64,000 nucleotides of DNA, taken from Gracilaria gracilis. Taxonomy: Eukaryota; Rhodophyta; Florideophyceae; Gracilariales; Gracilariaceae. Made by a program: the position numbers and the translations under genes. The number at the start of each line of letters is the position of its first letter. The stretch's first letter is position 1. Below are positions 10,827-20,172 of this stretch, in pieces. The stretch lies in contig JARGSG010000194.1 in the NCBI GenBank assembly GCA_030374805.1, forward strand, positions 1-64,000, given 5' to 3'. A model generated the notes under the pieces. The model worked only from the letters and a program-made list of their open reading frames with translations. It made no database searches and was not told the origin of the DNA.

Positions 10827-11798
10827 CTAAGCCGGCAACCATTTTGCTATGGCCATCCCTATTTGGTCCGGAGAATCTTCTTGCAAATAATGAATTCCTG
10901 GCACTGACACTTCAGTTAACGCAGGCCAAGAACGAACTGCTTCAAGAGCCACCGAGCCATTGGTGATCAAAACGCCTGGATCTCCCTTGATGAACAGTTT
11001 CGGAATGGTAGACGTTTGCAGCCACTGTGAATAACTGGCAACTAGGGCATTCACATCAGCCGGGACGCCGTCCACCGGTATTTGTCTTGGGAATGTGAGC
11101 ATGGGTCGCCGATCTTCGCCAGGGTTCAGAAACGGACGTCGATACTCGTCCATTTCTTTCATAGTAAGCGGGCGTAAGATGGCACCAGGTAACGATTGCT
11201 CAATAAAGATATTTTGATTGAGAATGAGCTCTTCTCCAGCGGATGAGCGGAGCGTAGTGAAGAATCCCTCCAACTCGGCGAAAAACTCTGTGCGAAACGG
11301 AATGACCAACGCCTCGAAAAACACAATTGCCTTCACGGCATTGGGGTTTCGGCGGTTGTTGAACGCCCACAGAAAACCGAGCGCTGAACCCCAATCATGG
11401 ATTACTAGAGTGACGTTTTCTTTGACGCCGAGGGCTTCTAGAAGCCGGTAAAGGAAGTTGGAGTGTTGAATCACGCTGTATCGGTTCGGGTCGCTGGAAT
11501 TGAGCTTGTCGGAATCACCCATGCCGATGAGATCCGGTGCAATGAGACGCCCACGTGATTCCAGATGCGGCATGACATTTCTCCACAAGTAGGAGGACGT
11601 TGGGTTTCCGTGCAGAAAAACAATGGGATCGCCTTGGCCTAGATCGACGTACGCCATTCTTTTTCCAGCAACGGTCTTGAACTGCTTGGTGACAAAACGG
11701 GCGGGCGGGTCATCTGTGGCACGGGTTGCTTGTCCAAAACAGGGCAGTGACACAAAGAAGGCAACAACAGAAACTGCGAAAACGTACTTGGGGATCAT
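10827..11798 (-). CDS. Secreted haloalkane dehalogenase (alpha/beta hydrolase)
   Basis: An intact 323-aa single-exon gene. Residues 1-23 (MIPKYVFAVSVVAFFVSLPCFG) form a signal peptide. The rest is an alpha/beta hydrolase with the hallmarks of haloalkane dehalogenases of the LinB/DhaA type: oxyanion and halide Asn in HGNPTSSYLWRN (N65), nucleophile and halide-binding Trp in HDWG (D135, W136), acid in FFEALVIP (E162), and catalytic base H303 in GIHYLQEDSPDQIG. These enzymes cleave carbon-halogen bonds to give an alcohol and halide, through an ester on the Asp. Secretion suggests an extracellular or cell-wall role, perhaps on halogenated metabolites or defence compounds (inference). The family is mainly bacterial, so ancient gene transfer is plausible. 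Related hydrolases such as epoxide hydrolases lack the Asn/Trp halide pair seen here. Confidence 0.9.
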   Translation of the reverse strand: MIPKYVFAVSVVAFFVSLPCFGQATRATDDPPARFVTKQFKTVAGKRMAYVDLGQGDPIVFLHGNPTSSYLWRNVMPHLESRGRLIAPDLIGMGDSDKLNSSDPNRYSVIQHSNFLYRLLEALGVKENVTLVIHDWGSALGFLWAFNNRRNPNAVKAIVFFEALVIPFRTEFFAELEGFFTTLRSSAGEELILNQNIFIEQSLPGAILRPLTMKEMDEYRRPFLNPGEDRRPMLTFPRQIPVDGVPADVNALVASYSQWLQTSTIPKLFIKGDPGVLITNGSVALEAVRSWPALTEVSVPGIHYLQEDSPDQIGMAIAKWLPA

Positions 11799-11870
11799 GG
11801 TGGTTCAGGAATGAAGACGAAAACAAGGCGCTTGGGAAGAAGCGGGCGATGAGGCGTGCTGTGGTTTTGG

Positions 11871-11879
11871 TATTTAAAC
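11871..11879 (-). promoter_or_regulatory. TATA-like element of the dehalogenase gene
   Basis: On the minus strand the string GTTTAAATA lies about 75 bp upstream of the ATG at 11798, a typical spacing for a TATA-like box with a short leader. Weak evidence from one motif. Confidence 0.3.
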
Positions 11880-12990
11880 GGTTAGATACGGAGATGACGG
11901 TTTCGAATCTCGCTTAGAATCACAAGAAGGTACAGTTGCTGTAAAGTTAACGTAGACATCTACGTGCAAGGTTTGTTGTCAAGCCAATAAGTGAGCGCTT
12001 GATGGAAGCTTACAGTACTTGATGCATGCATTCTTTTTCTCGGAGTCTCGAGTGGAGACTCTCGACCCGCAGGGTGCGTCGGCCTTTGAATGGAATTGCA
12101 TGGAACGAAGAAGAAAGTTTTTCTTGAAAACGGTTCGCTCATCGTTCTACCAAGGACAGGCTGCCATTCCACACATTAAATATATGTCGCCGGGAACCAC
12201 TTTCATTCGCAGTTGATGGACGCGTTCGATTTCGACGTTCGTCCTGGTCTTCGGATCTGTCTCGCACGACTGTTTGACTGGCCCAATGGCAATCAGATCT
12301 GTTTCATCCACCGCCACACCTACCCTAGCTAGCTAGATATGAGCAGTGCGGCCTAGCAGATAGAGTTAGCGACTTTCTAAGCGGACATGGTAGTCCGTTA
12401 CACCGTGCTGTGGTGCTACACTTCAATCGTGAAGCAGATTTTTGAAAGCCGCAAGTTTCTACTCCCAGCACGACCATCCTTCATCCGATCATTGGATTCA
12501 ATTCAGTTTCTGACCCAGGTTACAGCTAAGGCATGACACATGTAGCAGCACATGTACATACATGCAGTAAACCTTGAGCAATGGTAGAGCTGAATTTGGA
12601 GAGCTAGAACGATGAGTGAACGTCCATAAGCAAGAATTTCTTGGTCATGCTTTGCACGCCCATGCTTCGGTCGATGGCGAGACATTCACTACAACTGTTC
12701 AAGTTCCAGGAAGGCGGCAGAAGACATGGGCGCGGGCATTCTCTATCTCCACCGAAAGGCAAAGTTCCGCATCAACTCATATGCCTAACAAAGAAGTATT
12801 CAAGGATCATTTCCTCCTCTGAAAAGCTTTACTTCAGGAAAGAAACCAATCCATCACCTTTGCAGGAGGTCAATGAGCACGTCCGTCCACCTTAGGGCAC
12901 TATTTTGCTCTACTCTCAGCACTGGCGCACAAGCATTCTTGTTATCCAAACCATGTACTCTTTAGAACGGGAGAAGGACTCAAGTTCTTT
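11880..12990. other. Intergenic, no supported gene
   Basis: No ORF with family features. A small inverted repeat (GAGTCTCGAGTGGAGACTC) lies near 12044. Confidence 0.4.
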
Positions 12991-13239
12991 TCAGTATCCA
13001 TGTACCCTCAACGTGTGGCGGCGAAGTTTCTTGCCATTGGAAAATGTTTTGCCACACCTATGGCACCCCAAACGTTGCCTTGTGTGGGGCGCATTGCGCC
13101 TTCCGAAGCATGTGATTGCAAATAAGCGCTTCAGCGAGAAGTTGAAGCTCTTATTCACTGATCGCTCAAGATTTGACGACCTCCGACGAGGGTCAAGCGA
13201 GAAACTGCGACGCCTCATATTACGATTGGGATAGCACAT
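12991..13239 (-). pseudogene. C2H2 zinc-finger gene remnant
   Basis: The minus-strand frame ends with one good C2H2 finger (LGCHRCGKTFSNGKKLRRHTLRVHGY, read up to the stop). It is preceded by a basic stretch (MRRRSFSLDPRRRSSNLERS). The first ATG in frame is at 13239 (MCYPNRNMRR). Upstream of it I can find no other finger or convincing start. One finger at the very C-terminus of an 82-residue frame points to a truncated zinc-finger gene, though a small functional protein cannot be excluded. It is not closely similar to the fingers at 7038 or 54279. Confidence 0.4.
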
Positions 13240-14710
13240 TTGCAAACAAAAGTTGAGAATGTGGTGACGGCGGCAAGTGGATTTGGTGAGGGCACGAAGG
13301 CTGGGGCACTGCAATGTCGATTGGATTCCAATGTGTTCTTTAATAGTGTGGCATCACTATGGTATGTAGCCCAAAGTAAAAGAACACAAAATGTTGCCAT
13401 ATATGGATTTAGAGCGTTATCGATAGAAGTGAAAACTTTGTTCTTCCTTTTGGTTGCATTTGTTTACTGCAGCTCACCCTCCGGTACACGTTTTCTAAAG
13501 CACACACAACATTATAATAGGACTATAGACAGTCGGTGCGCTGAGTTACAATCGGTTTTTATGTTCACAAAGCCCTTCATCATGAGGCAATCCCAAAACC
13601 ACGGAGGTGGCCATTTCGAAATAACTGTTACTTCTCGGTATCGAAAGCGTATTACGAGTTTCTTTCATATACCGATATGATGGTTCCGTTGAGGAACGGA
13701 GCTCGCAGCTCACCCTTTGGCGTCTATCGCCGCCGCCGCCTTGACTCGAGAAGACTATCGAACTCTACCAGGAACAGGAGAGTGCTCATCAACAAGCGGT
13801 ATACGGCGCAGCGCGCTTGCGTCTTGCATGACGTCTCAAAAACCGAGACGAGACACGTGTACGTTATCAAAATGTACGTGTACACTGCCAAGCTCCTTTT
13901 GCATTGAAGGTTGTTTTGCACGTGCGTCGTGTACGCGTGTAAAGGTATGAAACTTTTGGAAGAGTTTTTATTTCGCAAGTTTTTGGAACTCCTCATTATG
14001 GGGCACTGGGATACAAGGGTACATCAATGCCACCTCAATGCAAGGTCTATGCTCCATGGGTGCTGCATGCACGACATTTCTAGATCCCACGCTCTTTTGT
14101 CCGATTGGCAACTTGTCTACCATGTGCTAGAGAACTCGACCGTTCCGGCTTCAAAATGGGCTCCAACAACAACAACAGCTTCCCCACCGTGCCCGGTTCG
14201 TTTGACAAGTCATACCTACAGAAAGGGGCGCGAGATAACGCTACCACTTGTCCTTCCATACACGTCATGACATTGTCATCACAGTTGTTTTCAACTCTCC
14301 AAAAGCTTAGCACTTCCGAATATGGATGACTACAAACGATTATATCGAAGCCTTAGCTCCGCATTTTCATTCGTAGCTCTCCACGTTCTGTTTCTTCTAC
14401 TACCTTGTTTCAACCAGTTATGTGATGACGAGTATCTGCCTCAAAAGATCAGACACTCGTCATGGTGGCGTGTATTGTTGAGCGAAGGCTAATATCATGA
14501 GGTAGTGTCTGCCATTTTGTTCTTCGTGCCGTAGAGTACATCTGACCCACCACAGATACTCACACGGTACCTATGATACAATACACCGCAGATTTGGGTC
14601 GCATCGTTTCTCAAACAACTTTGAAGACAAAGCGTCCAAATTCTCCGCTTTCGATACTCTCGTCCATCAAATGCCAACGCGTCTTGGAAGGCTGACTAAC
14701 CGAAACTGCA
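13240..14710. other. Intergenic, no supported gene
   Basis: Several overlapping short ORFs on both strands are mutual shadows with no domain. The string GGTTCCGTTGAGGAACGGAGC near 13682 contains a small hairpin. Nothing else is recognised. Confidence 0.4.
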
Positions 14711-14719
14711 TATAAAAAA
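14711..14719 (+). promoter_or_regulatory. TATA box of the Cys-rich secreted protein gene
   Basis: TATAAAAAA is followed by a pyrimidine-rich leader (CTCATCTCAGCCTCTCCC and onward). The coding start at 15126 is 415 bp away, but 296 bp of that is an inserted LTR-like element (14817-15112), so the ancestral spacing was about 120 bp. That matches the spacing of the TATA box at 17211. Confidence 0.5.
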
Positions 14720-14816
14720 TCATCTCAGCCAACTTGTGGCTACCTCATCTCAGCCTCTCCCAACCCATCAAGCTCGCTCTCAGCCCATTCCTTATTCCTC
14801 GTTCCTCATTCCTCTC

Positions 14817-15112
14817 TGTTGAAAGTTCAAATACATGAACTGCACGCCCTGTGTCACAAGAGAGCATAGCGCCAATAGCTCATCTGTTTTCCAATAGGTT
14901 ATGGGCCCAGCTTTACGCTGTAGACCTTGGGTTCGAGTCCCAGAAGTGACATTTGACAAAGAGATTGTACATGTGTACAGCAGAAGGGGAGTTACAGTGT
15001 GAAGGTAACCAGATCAGGCAGATCAGTTCTTCTGTAAGCTTTGTCCTTCGGCTTGACAGTGAGCACAGGTCGAAGGGGAGTGTTGAAAGTTCAAATACAT
15101 GAACTTTCAACA
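14817..15112. mobile_element. Short LTR-like insertion (solo LTR or SMART-type element) in a gene leader
   Basis: The block starts TGTTGAAAGTTCA and ends TGAACTTTCAACA, a 13-bp terminal inverted repeat with the TG...CA ends of LTRs. It is flanked by a perfect 5-bp direct repeat CTCTC (14812-14816 and 15113-15117), as expected for LTR-element integration. A 24-bp string (GTTGAAAGTTCAAATACATG and four more bases) occurs at both ends in direct orientation. Inside is a perfect pol III B-box-like motif GGTTCGAGTCC (14930-14940) with an A-box-like TAGCTCA 54 bp upstream. It has no coding capacity. It could be a solo LTR of a larger family or a very small non-autonomous element. Confidence 0.65.
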
Positions 15113-15125
15113 CTCTCAACTCGCC

Positions 15126-15626
15126 ATGAAATCGGGCGTTAATGTACTTTTTATTGCCCTATCATACCATATGATGGCAGCCAATGCTGCCCCGACCATC
15201 CCCCAAAACATCCTAGATCTCATCTCGATTCCGCAATTTGTGCAACCGCAGATAACCAACACAACCAAGCTCATAACCTGTGTAGCGGGTCAATGTCGTG
15301 TCCCGGGCGGCTTTGCAACCTGTTTCAATTCGCAACTTGGATCGCTAACCCTCCCGGAAGACGATCGCACCGCTCTTCTTCTGCTCGTGGACGGCGAATT
15401 CGATTTAGTGATAAAATATCGAGCGTCTGTGCCTGTCTTCTTTGTGAGAATAGGGTTTTTGGCATTCACGCGGTGGACATCTGCTGAGAATGATGCTGAG
15501 CAATTTACTTGCCTGATCTCAATGGCTTTTGGCCCCCCAATTAATTGCTGCAACGCTTGTTCGCTTGTGAATGGCGGTGGCGGCAATTCGTTATCATGTT
15601 GCCCTGGGTGCTCCTTCCTTCAATAA
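15126..15626 (+). CDS. Small secreted Cys-rich protein (166 aa)
   Basis: The frame starts at an earlier ATG (15099), but that one lies inside the LTR-like insertion. The next ATG (15126) begins a normal signal peptide (MKSGVNVLFIALSYHMMAANA) and is taken as the start. The mature protein has cysteine pairs at CVAGQC near the N-terminus and a dense C-terminal cluster (NCCNACS, SCCPGCS) after a Gly-rich spacer. The middle part (DLVIKYRASVPVFFVRIGFLAF) is hydrophobic. I recognise no family; the pattern suggests a disulfide-rich extracellular protein. The insertion now forms most of the 5' leader and supplies an upstream in-frame ATG that would spoil the signal peptide's N-terminal position if used. 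Confidence 0.7.
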   Translation: MKSGVNVLFIALSYHMMAANAAPTIPQNILDLISIPQFVQPQITNTTKLITCVAGQCRVPGGFATCFNSQLGSLTLPEDDRTALLLLVDGEFDLVIKYRASVPVFFVRIGFLAFTRWTSAENDAEQFTCLISMAFGPPINCCNACSLVNGGGGNSLSCCPGCSFLQ

Positions 15627-15829
15627 ATATCTTTCCAGTTTGTTTCTTTCGCTTTTTCTTTTGACTTGGGCCTATGAATGCTCGGTGGTATACTGTAAAA
15701 CATGAACGTTTTTTCTTAGTGGTTCTCTATTGAAGAAACCAATTGTATCTTATCTGTCTAGCTCTACCAAGCGCAAGAATGCTTAGACCTTCATTCGTCG
15801 AAAATGGCAAATCGCCTACCGGAGCTAGT
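15627..15829. other. Short intergenic, 3' region of the Cys-rich gene
   Basis: CAATAAATA right at the stop codon (15621) may serve as the polyadenylation signal. Nothing else is seen. Confidence 0.4.
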
Positions 15830-15935
15830 ATTCTATGCCTATGCCACAAGATTTCACCAGCAGCTTATGTGGATCACCAGAAGGGCAGCAAATGCAATTC
15901 GGCGAGTTAGCTAATATTGGATTTGCATTTTGATC
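15830..15935. repeat. Dispersed repeat, family R2, copy 1
   Basis: Shares with 31222-31336 the strings TTATGTGGATCACCAGAA, AAATGCA, ATTCGG, TTAGC and GATTTGCATTTTGA in the same order and orientation. No coding capacity; extent approximate. Confidence 0.55.
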
Positions 15936-16368
15936 TGATTGTTAGTTTTCGCAACTTTGATTGATTTGAACAAAAGTTCACTTGGTACTTTTGCTTTTCT
16001 GAAACAAACCAAATGTTTGGAATACCGTACACTTCACAATATTTTTAATTGTAATTGTAATATTTTTGGCTATATAATATTGATGTCACATGTTGAACAA
16101 ACAACCGCTGGTTTGCAGAGCTTTGTAACTATTTTGTTAGCTGCGCCCGATTCGTAACGGTGGGCTCCATCGTGCGCACAATAACATTTCTACTCGGAGT
16201 TTCTATTTAGAGAGTTCTATCGGTTCAGCTGGCGACTGCTGACGGAGTTGTAGCTCTATATAGAGCTACCACGAAACAAGTACATCCCCTGCAGAAATCG
16301 GACAATATCTGAAAATGTTGTTGCTGCCCACGCCCCCCATTCGTTGTCATGGAATCAACGAAGCAAGG
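15936..16368. other. Intergenic with a perfect 20-bp palindrome
   Basis: GTAGCTCTATATAGAGCTAC at 16250-16269 is a perfect palindrome. Nothing else is recognised in this AT-rich stretch. Confidence 0.4.
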
Positions 16369-16536
16369 TACATTAGCGAAGGTAAAAAGGGAAACCAGAT
16401 CGTAATCACCCAAATGCTAAATATAACAATTAATTATAGCTTGATTCTGGTCAACCAAAGAAAGTGATAGCTTCAATAACGTAATTGAATTTGGAGGACG
16501 TGAAAACGTGTGTCACAGCAGATTTTGCATCCATGG
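16369..16536. repeat. Dispersed repeat, family R3, copy 1 (possibly a copia LTR fragment)
   Basis: About 168 bp that are nearly identical to 57022-57190 (for example TACATTAGCGAAGGTA at the left and GCAGATTTTGCATCC at the right). The other copy abuts the 3' end of a copia pol ORF, so this may be a solo or partial LTR of that family. The orientation matches the plus strand of the other copy. Confidence 0.6.
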
Positions 16537-16758
16537 CATTCGAAACTCAAATCACAGCTTTACCATCAGCTAGAGTGGAATTAACAACAATAAAGAAGGC
16601 ATATATAGACACCCCCCCTATGTGCTGAATGTATAGACTCAAATCTAAGTCTAAACACAAACTGTGGAGACAAGAAACCAAGAGCAGTGCAGCACAGCAG
16701 CTAGCAAAGCCAGTCCTACGCAGCTCACAGAAAAGCCAGCGCCCCATTCAACCCCATC
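16537..16758. other. Intergenic before a minus-strand gene end
   Basis: Holds a TATATAGA motif near 16601 and probably the 3' untranslated region of the next gene. No ORF supported. Confidence 0.4.
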
Positions 16759-17097
16759 TTACACGTATACGGCGTCCTGAGCGTCAACACCATCACCGCC
16801 CGACGAAGACGGTCCCGCCTGAATGCGTCCACCACTTCCCCCGAACTCAAACACCACACAAGCAGCCTTGGTGGTGCAGCACTTGGCGTTCCTGTACCAC
16901 CGGCCTAAGAATTTGTGCGGGGACAGTTTGCAAGTGGCCTTCTGGGCACAATACGTGTGCTTGGGACAGAACACTGGCGCGCACGTGAACATGGGCGATT
17001 TGGGCACCTTCTTGCACTCCTCTCCGCAGCGTGGACCATTGGCGAGTACCATGGTTGCCAGAAGCAGCACTGCCATCAAGATAGTTTTCGCGAACAT
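16759..17097 (-). CDS. Small secreted Cys-rich protein (112 aa)
   Basis: Begins with a clear signal peptide (MFAKTILMAVLLLATMVLANG). A compact domain with nine cysteines follows (RCGEEC, FTCAPVFC, YCAQKATC, KCCTTKAAC), with basic and aromatic residues between them, and then a Gly/Ser-rich acidic tail. The pattern suggests a disulfide-stabilised extracellular protein. I cannot match it to a named family and infer no activity. A TATA box lies 114 bp upstream of the ATG on the minus strand. Single exon, no disruptions. Confidence 0.75.
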   Translation of the reverse strand: MFAKTILMAVLLLATMVLANGPRCGEECKKVPKSPMFTCAPVFCPKHTYCAQKATCKLSPHKFLGRWYRNAKCCTTKAACVVFEFGGSGGRIQAGPSSSGGDGVDAQDAVYV

Positions 17098-17210
17098 GCT
17101 TGCTGTTTTGGAAGACGACGTGATTGGAGTTCGGTTGTTTCGGTGGTTGGAGGTCAGGCGCGGTGAGATGACGATTTTCGGTTGTTGCTTTCAAACGCTT
17201 GCGACAGTTT

Positions 17211-17218
17211 CTTTTATA
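17211..17218 (-). promoter_or_regulatory. TATA box of the 112-aa Cys-rich gene
   Basis: TATAAAAG on the minus strand, 114 bp upstream of the ATG at 17097. Confidence 0.5.
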
Positions 17219-19180
17219 GTGCGCGCTTCAGCCGCTGACCAACTGCGCAAAATCAGCGTCCGGCAAGACCACTCGTCATCCAACTGAAGCCACTTCAACC
17301 CTGCACATGGCCGCTTTTTCGTAACCCGCAGTTGAACATGCACTTCATGCAAAAACAAACCATCTACGCACCGAGCAGCCTTTTGTGCCTTGCAAGGCAA
17401 GAATCCGTTGCTCAACCACGTGTCTCTCGTGCTCACTGTCGCCTTATCCCGCGACATAAAGCTTGTCACAACTGAGAATCTTCGGTTCGCTGCACCCATA
17501 GCCAAGTCTTTTCACAGCCCTTAATCCTTAGTCCTCACCATCCGACTTTCACAGTACATCATCCTCGCTCAAATTCGTGCGTGCAAAGAAAAGAAAACCC
17601 TTCACGGTTATCTTTCGGCAACCTTCGCGTAACTAAACAACGCCACTCTGATGGCTTTTCTTCTTTCAGTTCATCTTCGTAAATTCCTTCCTCGTTTTCG
17701 GCAACGCATCATGTCCTTTGCAAACAAAGAGTTGTTCTAAACTTCCTCTCTCCATCAACCGAACACATACCCACTACACTCTAAACACACTTAAACATTC
17801 TACTTCAGTATTGATACGTATCTTGCATCTCGCGAAAAAATAAAACTCACCGGTTCATACACCTCCCACCACGCATTTGCTGCTGCTAACGGCATACTAT
17901 CGAGCGCTGAACATTCTCAATTGCTTGGCTCCGGCAACGAAAGTGTAATAATTATTTCTCCATCTCGCCCTGTTCCAAAGTGCCGTCCATATATACAAAC
18001 GTCCACATGCGTCACGTGCCACTCCTGCTCTGTATCTTAACTTATCTATCCACCCAATACTCCAGCTCACGCTTTTCACTAACCCTGTAACTACACGCCT
18101 AGTTTGTTGCCATACAGTCGACGTTAACAATCGCCGAATGCAAACAAGACCTCTGGTCCGCGAGATGCGTCCTCACGTTTGAAAAGCTAAAGATCGTATT
18201 AGAGTAATCATCTACCATAATAACTTGTTCCTGTAACAGCTCACTGAACGGCAGCCATTCGCCCTTCAACGAATTTGCTCACAAAGATGCAAAGCGACAC
18301 ATTCTTTTCTCCGACACCGCGACGTTTGCTTCTCCGCAAGAAACCGCGAACAAAGAACGCTTTGCAAGTAATGCAAATTAAAAAATGATTGGGAGCGTCT
18401 TGAAAACTTCTTTCACCAAAAACCGTTTTTGAGAATAGGTGCGGGGTGTTTTTTTGTCGCACCCTGAGATACGCATACTGCTCACAACAACGAAGAGAAT
18501 TCATTGACGAGACAAGAGTGCGGCATTGAACATCCGGGGCACACCCGCGGGCAACCATCTGCTCTTTCATGCGCCCTGGGCTTGTCATTGCGTAACGCAC
18601 ATACTAAGAACAGGCGATGACGACCTGCATAGGTTCTTAGTACGCCGGCTGAGCCGTGAAAAGCCGATCGGCGCGTAGTCAACGATTGGTGAGTGTACGG
18701 CATTCAAGTTCATTTCTAATGTTCCATTTCATGCTACACTCTTCTTGAGTGGTTTGCACTAAACACAGAAATTTGATTTCTAAGATTTGAAGGCTGAAAG
18801 TGTTTCACTACTGATGTTCATGCCATAGGCTGCTGTTCAGCCACTGCCGTGCTTCGTACTTGCTCTTGTCACATAGTACTCTTTAAAAAACACAATTAAC
18901 ATACAATACATCCACCAGCAACGCGGTGCCGCCGCGGGCGCCGCCGCTCAGCTTTTCGCGCGTGCTCAACGCGCTGCGCGACACGGCGTCGTCAGCACGA
19001 CGGCGTCGTCTCCGTCACCACCACCAGCCGCCCAGAGTCATTCGCGGCATCGCTGCGCTGCAGCTGCTGCTCGTGTAGAGCTACCAACGGTACTGTACTT
19101 TCGCGAGCCGCCGCCCGACATGTGCCTGGCACCCATGGGTCAGTTTTTTTGGCAGGCACTTTCCGGGAAACAAAGAACAA
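17219..19180. other. Long intergenic stretch with a GC-rich patch
   Basis: No supported gene. A short patch at about 18920-19080 is much richer in G and C (GCCGCCGCGGGCGCCGCCGC) than its surroundings. It translates on the plus strand to a short open piece (PPLSFSRVLNALRDTASS) before a stop, and may be a gene fragment. ORFs at 18241-18600 (minus) and 17191-17505 (minus) show no domain. Confidence 0.4.
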
Positions 19181-19341
19181 CGACTGGCTGTACACGCGAC
19201 TGGCTGTACACGCGACTGGCTGTACACGCGACTAGCTGTACACACGACTCGATGTACACGCGACTGGCTGCACACGCGACTGGCTGTACACGCGACTCGA
19301 TGTACACGCGACTCGATGTACACGCGACTCGATGTACACGT
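19181..19341 (+). repeat. 16-bp minisatellite, about 10 tandem copies
   Basis: Unit CTGTACACGCGACTGG with variants ending CTCG or starting ATGTACAC. Copies run head to tail for about 160 bp with few substitutions. The unit is not a multiple of three, so it is unlikely to be coding. ORFs that cross it on both strands are products of the repeat. Confidence 0.9.
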
Positions 19342-20172
19342 GAACGCGTTGCAAGCAGCAGCTGTCGGCTGTGACAGCCAGCCACGGAGCACGTGAAATC
19401 GAAAGCTGGCCTCACTTGTTGCCACTCAGCTCAGCATTGGCTTCGATTTTCCACAGCGTCGTGGCCAAATACCTATGTATTTGAGTAGCGTTTTACCGTT
19501 GGTACCAAGGGTACATATCGTACTGCGTCTACAATAGTACAGTTTGGACTCTGATAGTTCCACAAATATGTCACCGATTTAACTTGTTTGGCTGCAAGAG
19601 CATATGTACATGCGGAACAGGCACTGCCTCGCATGAATGATTATACGCCAGCCTGCACAAAACGGCTCATGCCGCTGTGCAACGCAAAACGTCCGCTTCC
19701 TGCCAGCATTGCTGACCGCCCCCACCGCACACCTGGCGCCACTTCATGGCTGGCACAGTCAGTGCCGCACCGGTAAAATTACAGACCAATTCATTACAAC
19801 AATGGCCCCTATCAAAATGATGGCTGCCCTCAAAAGCTACACCGCGTCTTCTCCACCTCCGGCACACGCTGGCGGAGCTCGCTTGAAGAGGACCGCTACT
19901 TGCTGATCGCAGCTGCATCCCTTTCTGTTTGATCACTTTGTACACCGCCTTCGTCATCTCATTCTTTCTGCAGCTCAAGCTCAACAATGATGGTCAGCTC
20001 CTCGTCCTTCAATTTCAGCCTTCTACATCGCTTAAAACTCGCCGCCGCGCCAAGTCCAACCCCGCCCCACTCAACAGCAACTCCCATAACTGAACTCATC
20101 ATCAACTGTTAACATTCAGCAACTTAATAACATTCAACTTCTCTCTTCATCCCTCACTTCACGTCCTGCATC
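19342..20172. other. Intergenic, upstream region of the 612-aa gene
   Basis: No supported gene. The last 70 bp is a pyrimidine-rich leader (CTTCTCTCTTCATCCCTCACTTCAC) similar to the one before the vWA gene at 23170. Confidence 0.4.

Noticed and set aside
14853-14951. Possible tRNA gene with a long variable arm
   Set aside because: A T-arm and B-box are good and five acceptor pairs form, but no anticodon stem with a 7-base loop fits. The block also lies inside a duplication-flanked insertion.
18920-19080. GC-rich patch as a gene
   Set aside because: Only about 50 codons are open, without a start or domain; at most a fragment.
19081-19425. Overlapping ORFs on both strands across the minisatellite
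   Set aside because: They are produced by the 16-bp repeat and have no start context or domain.
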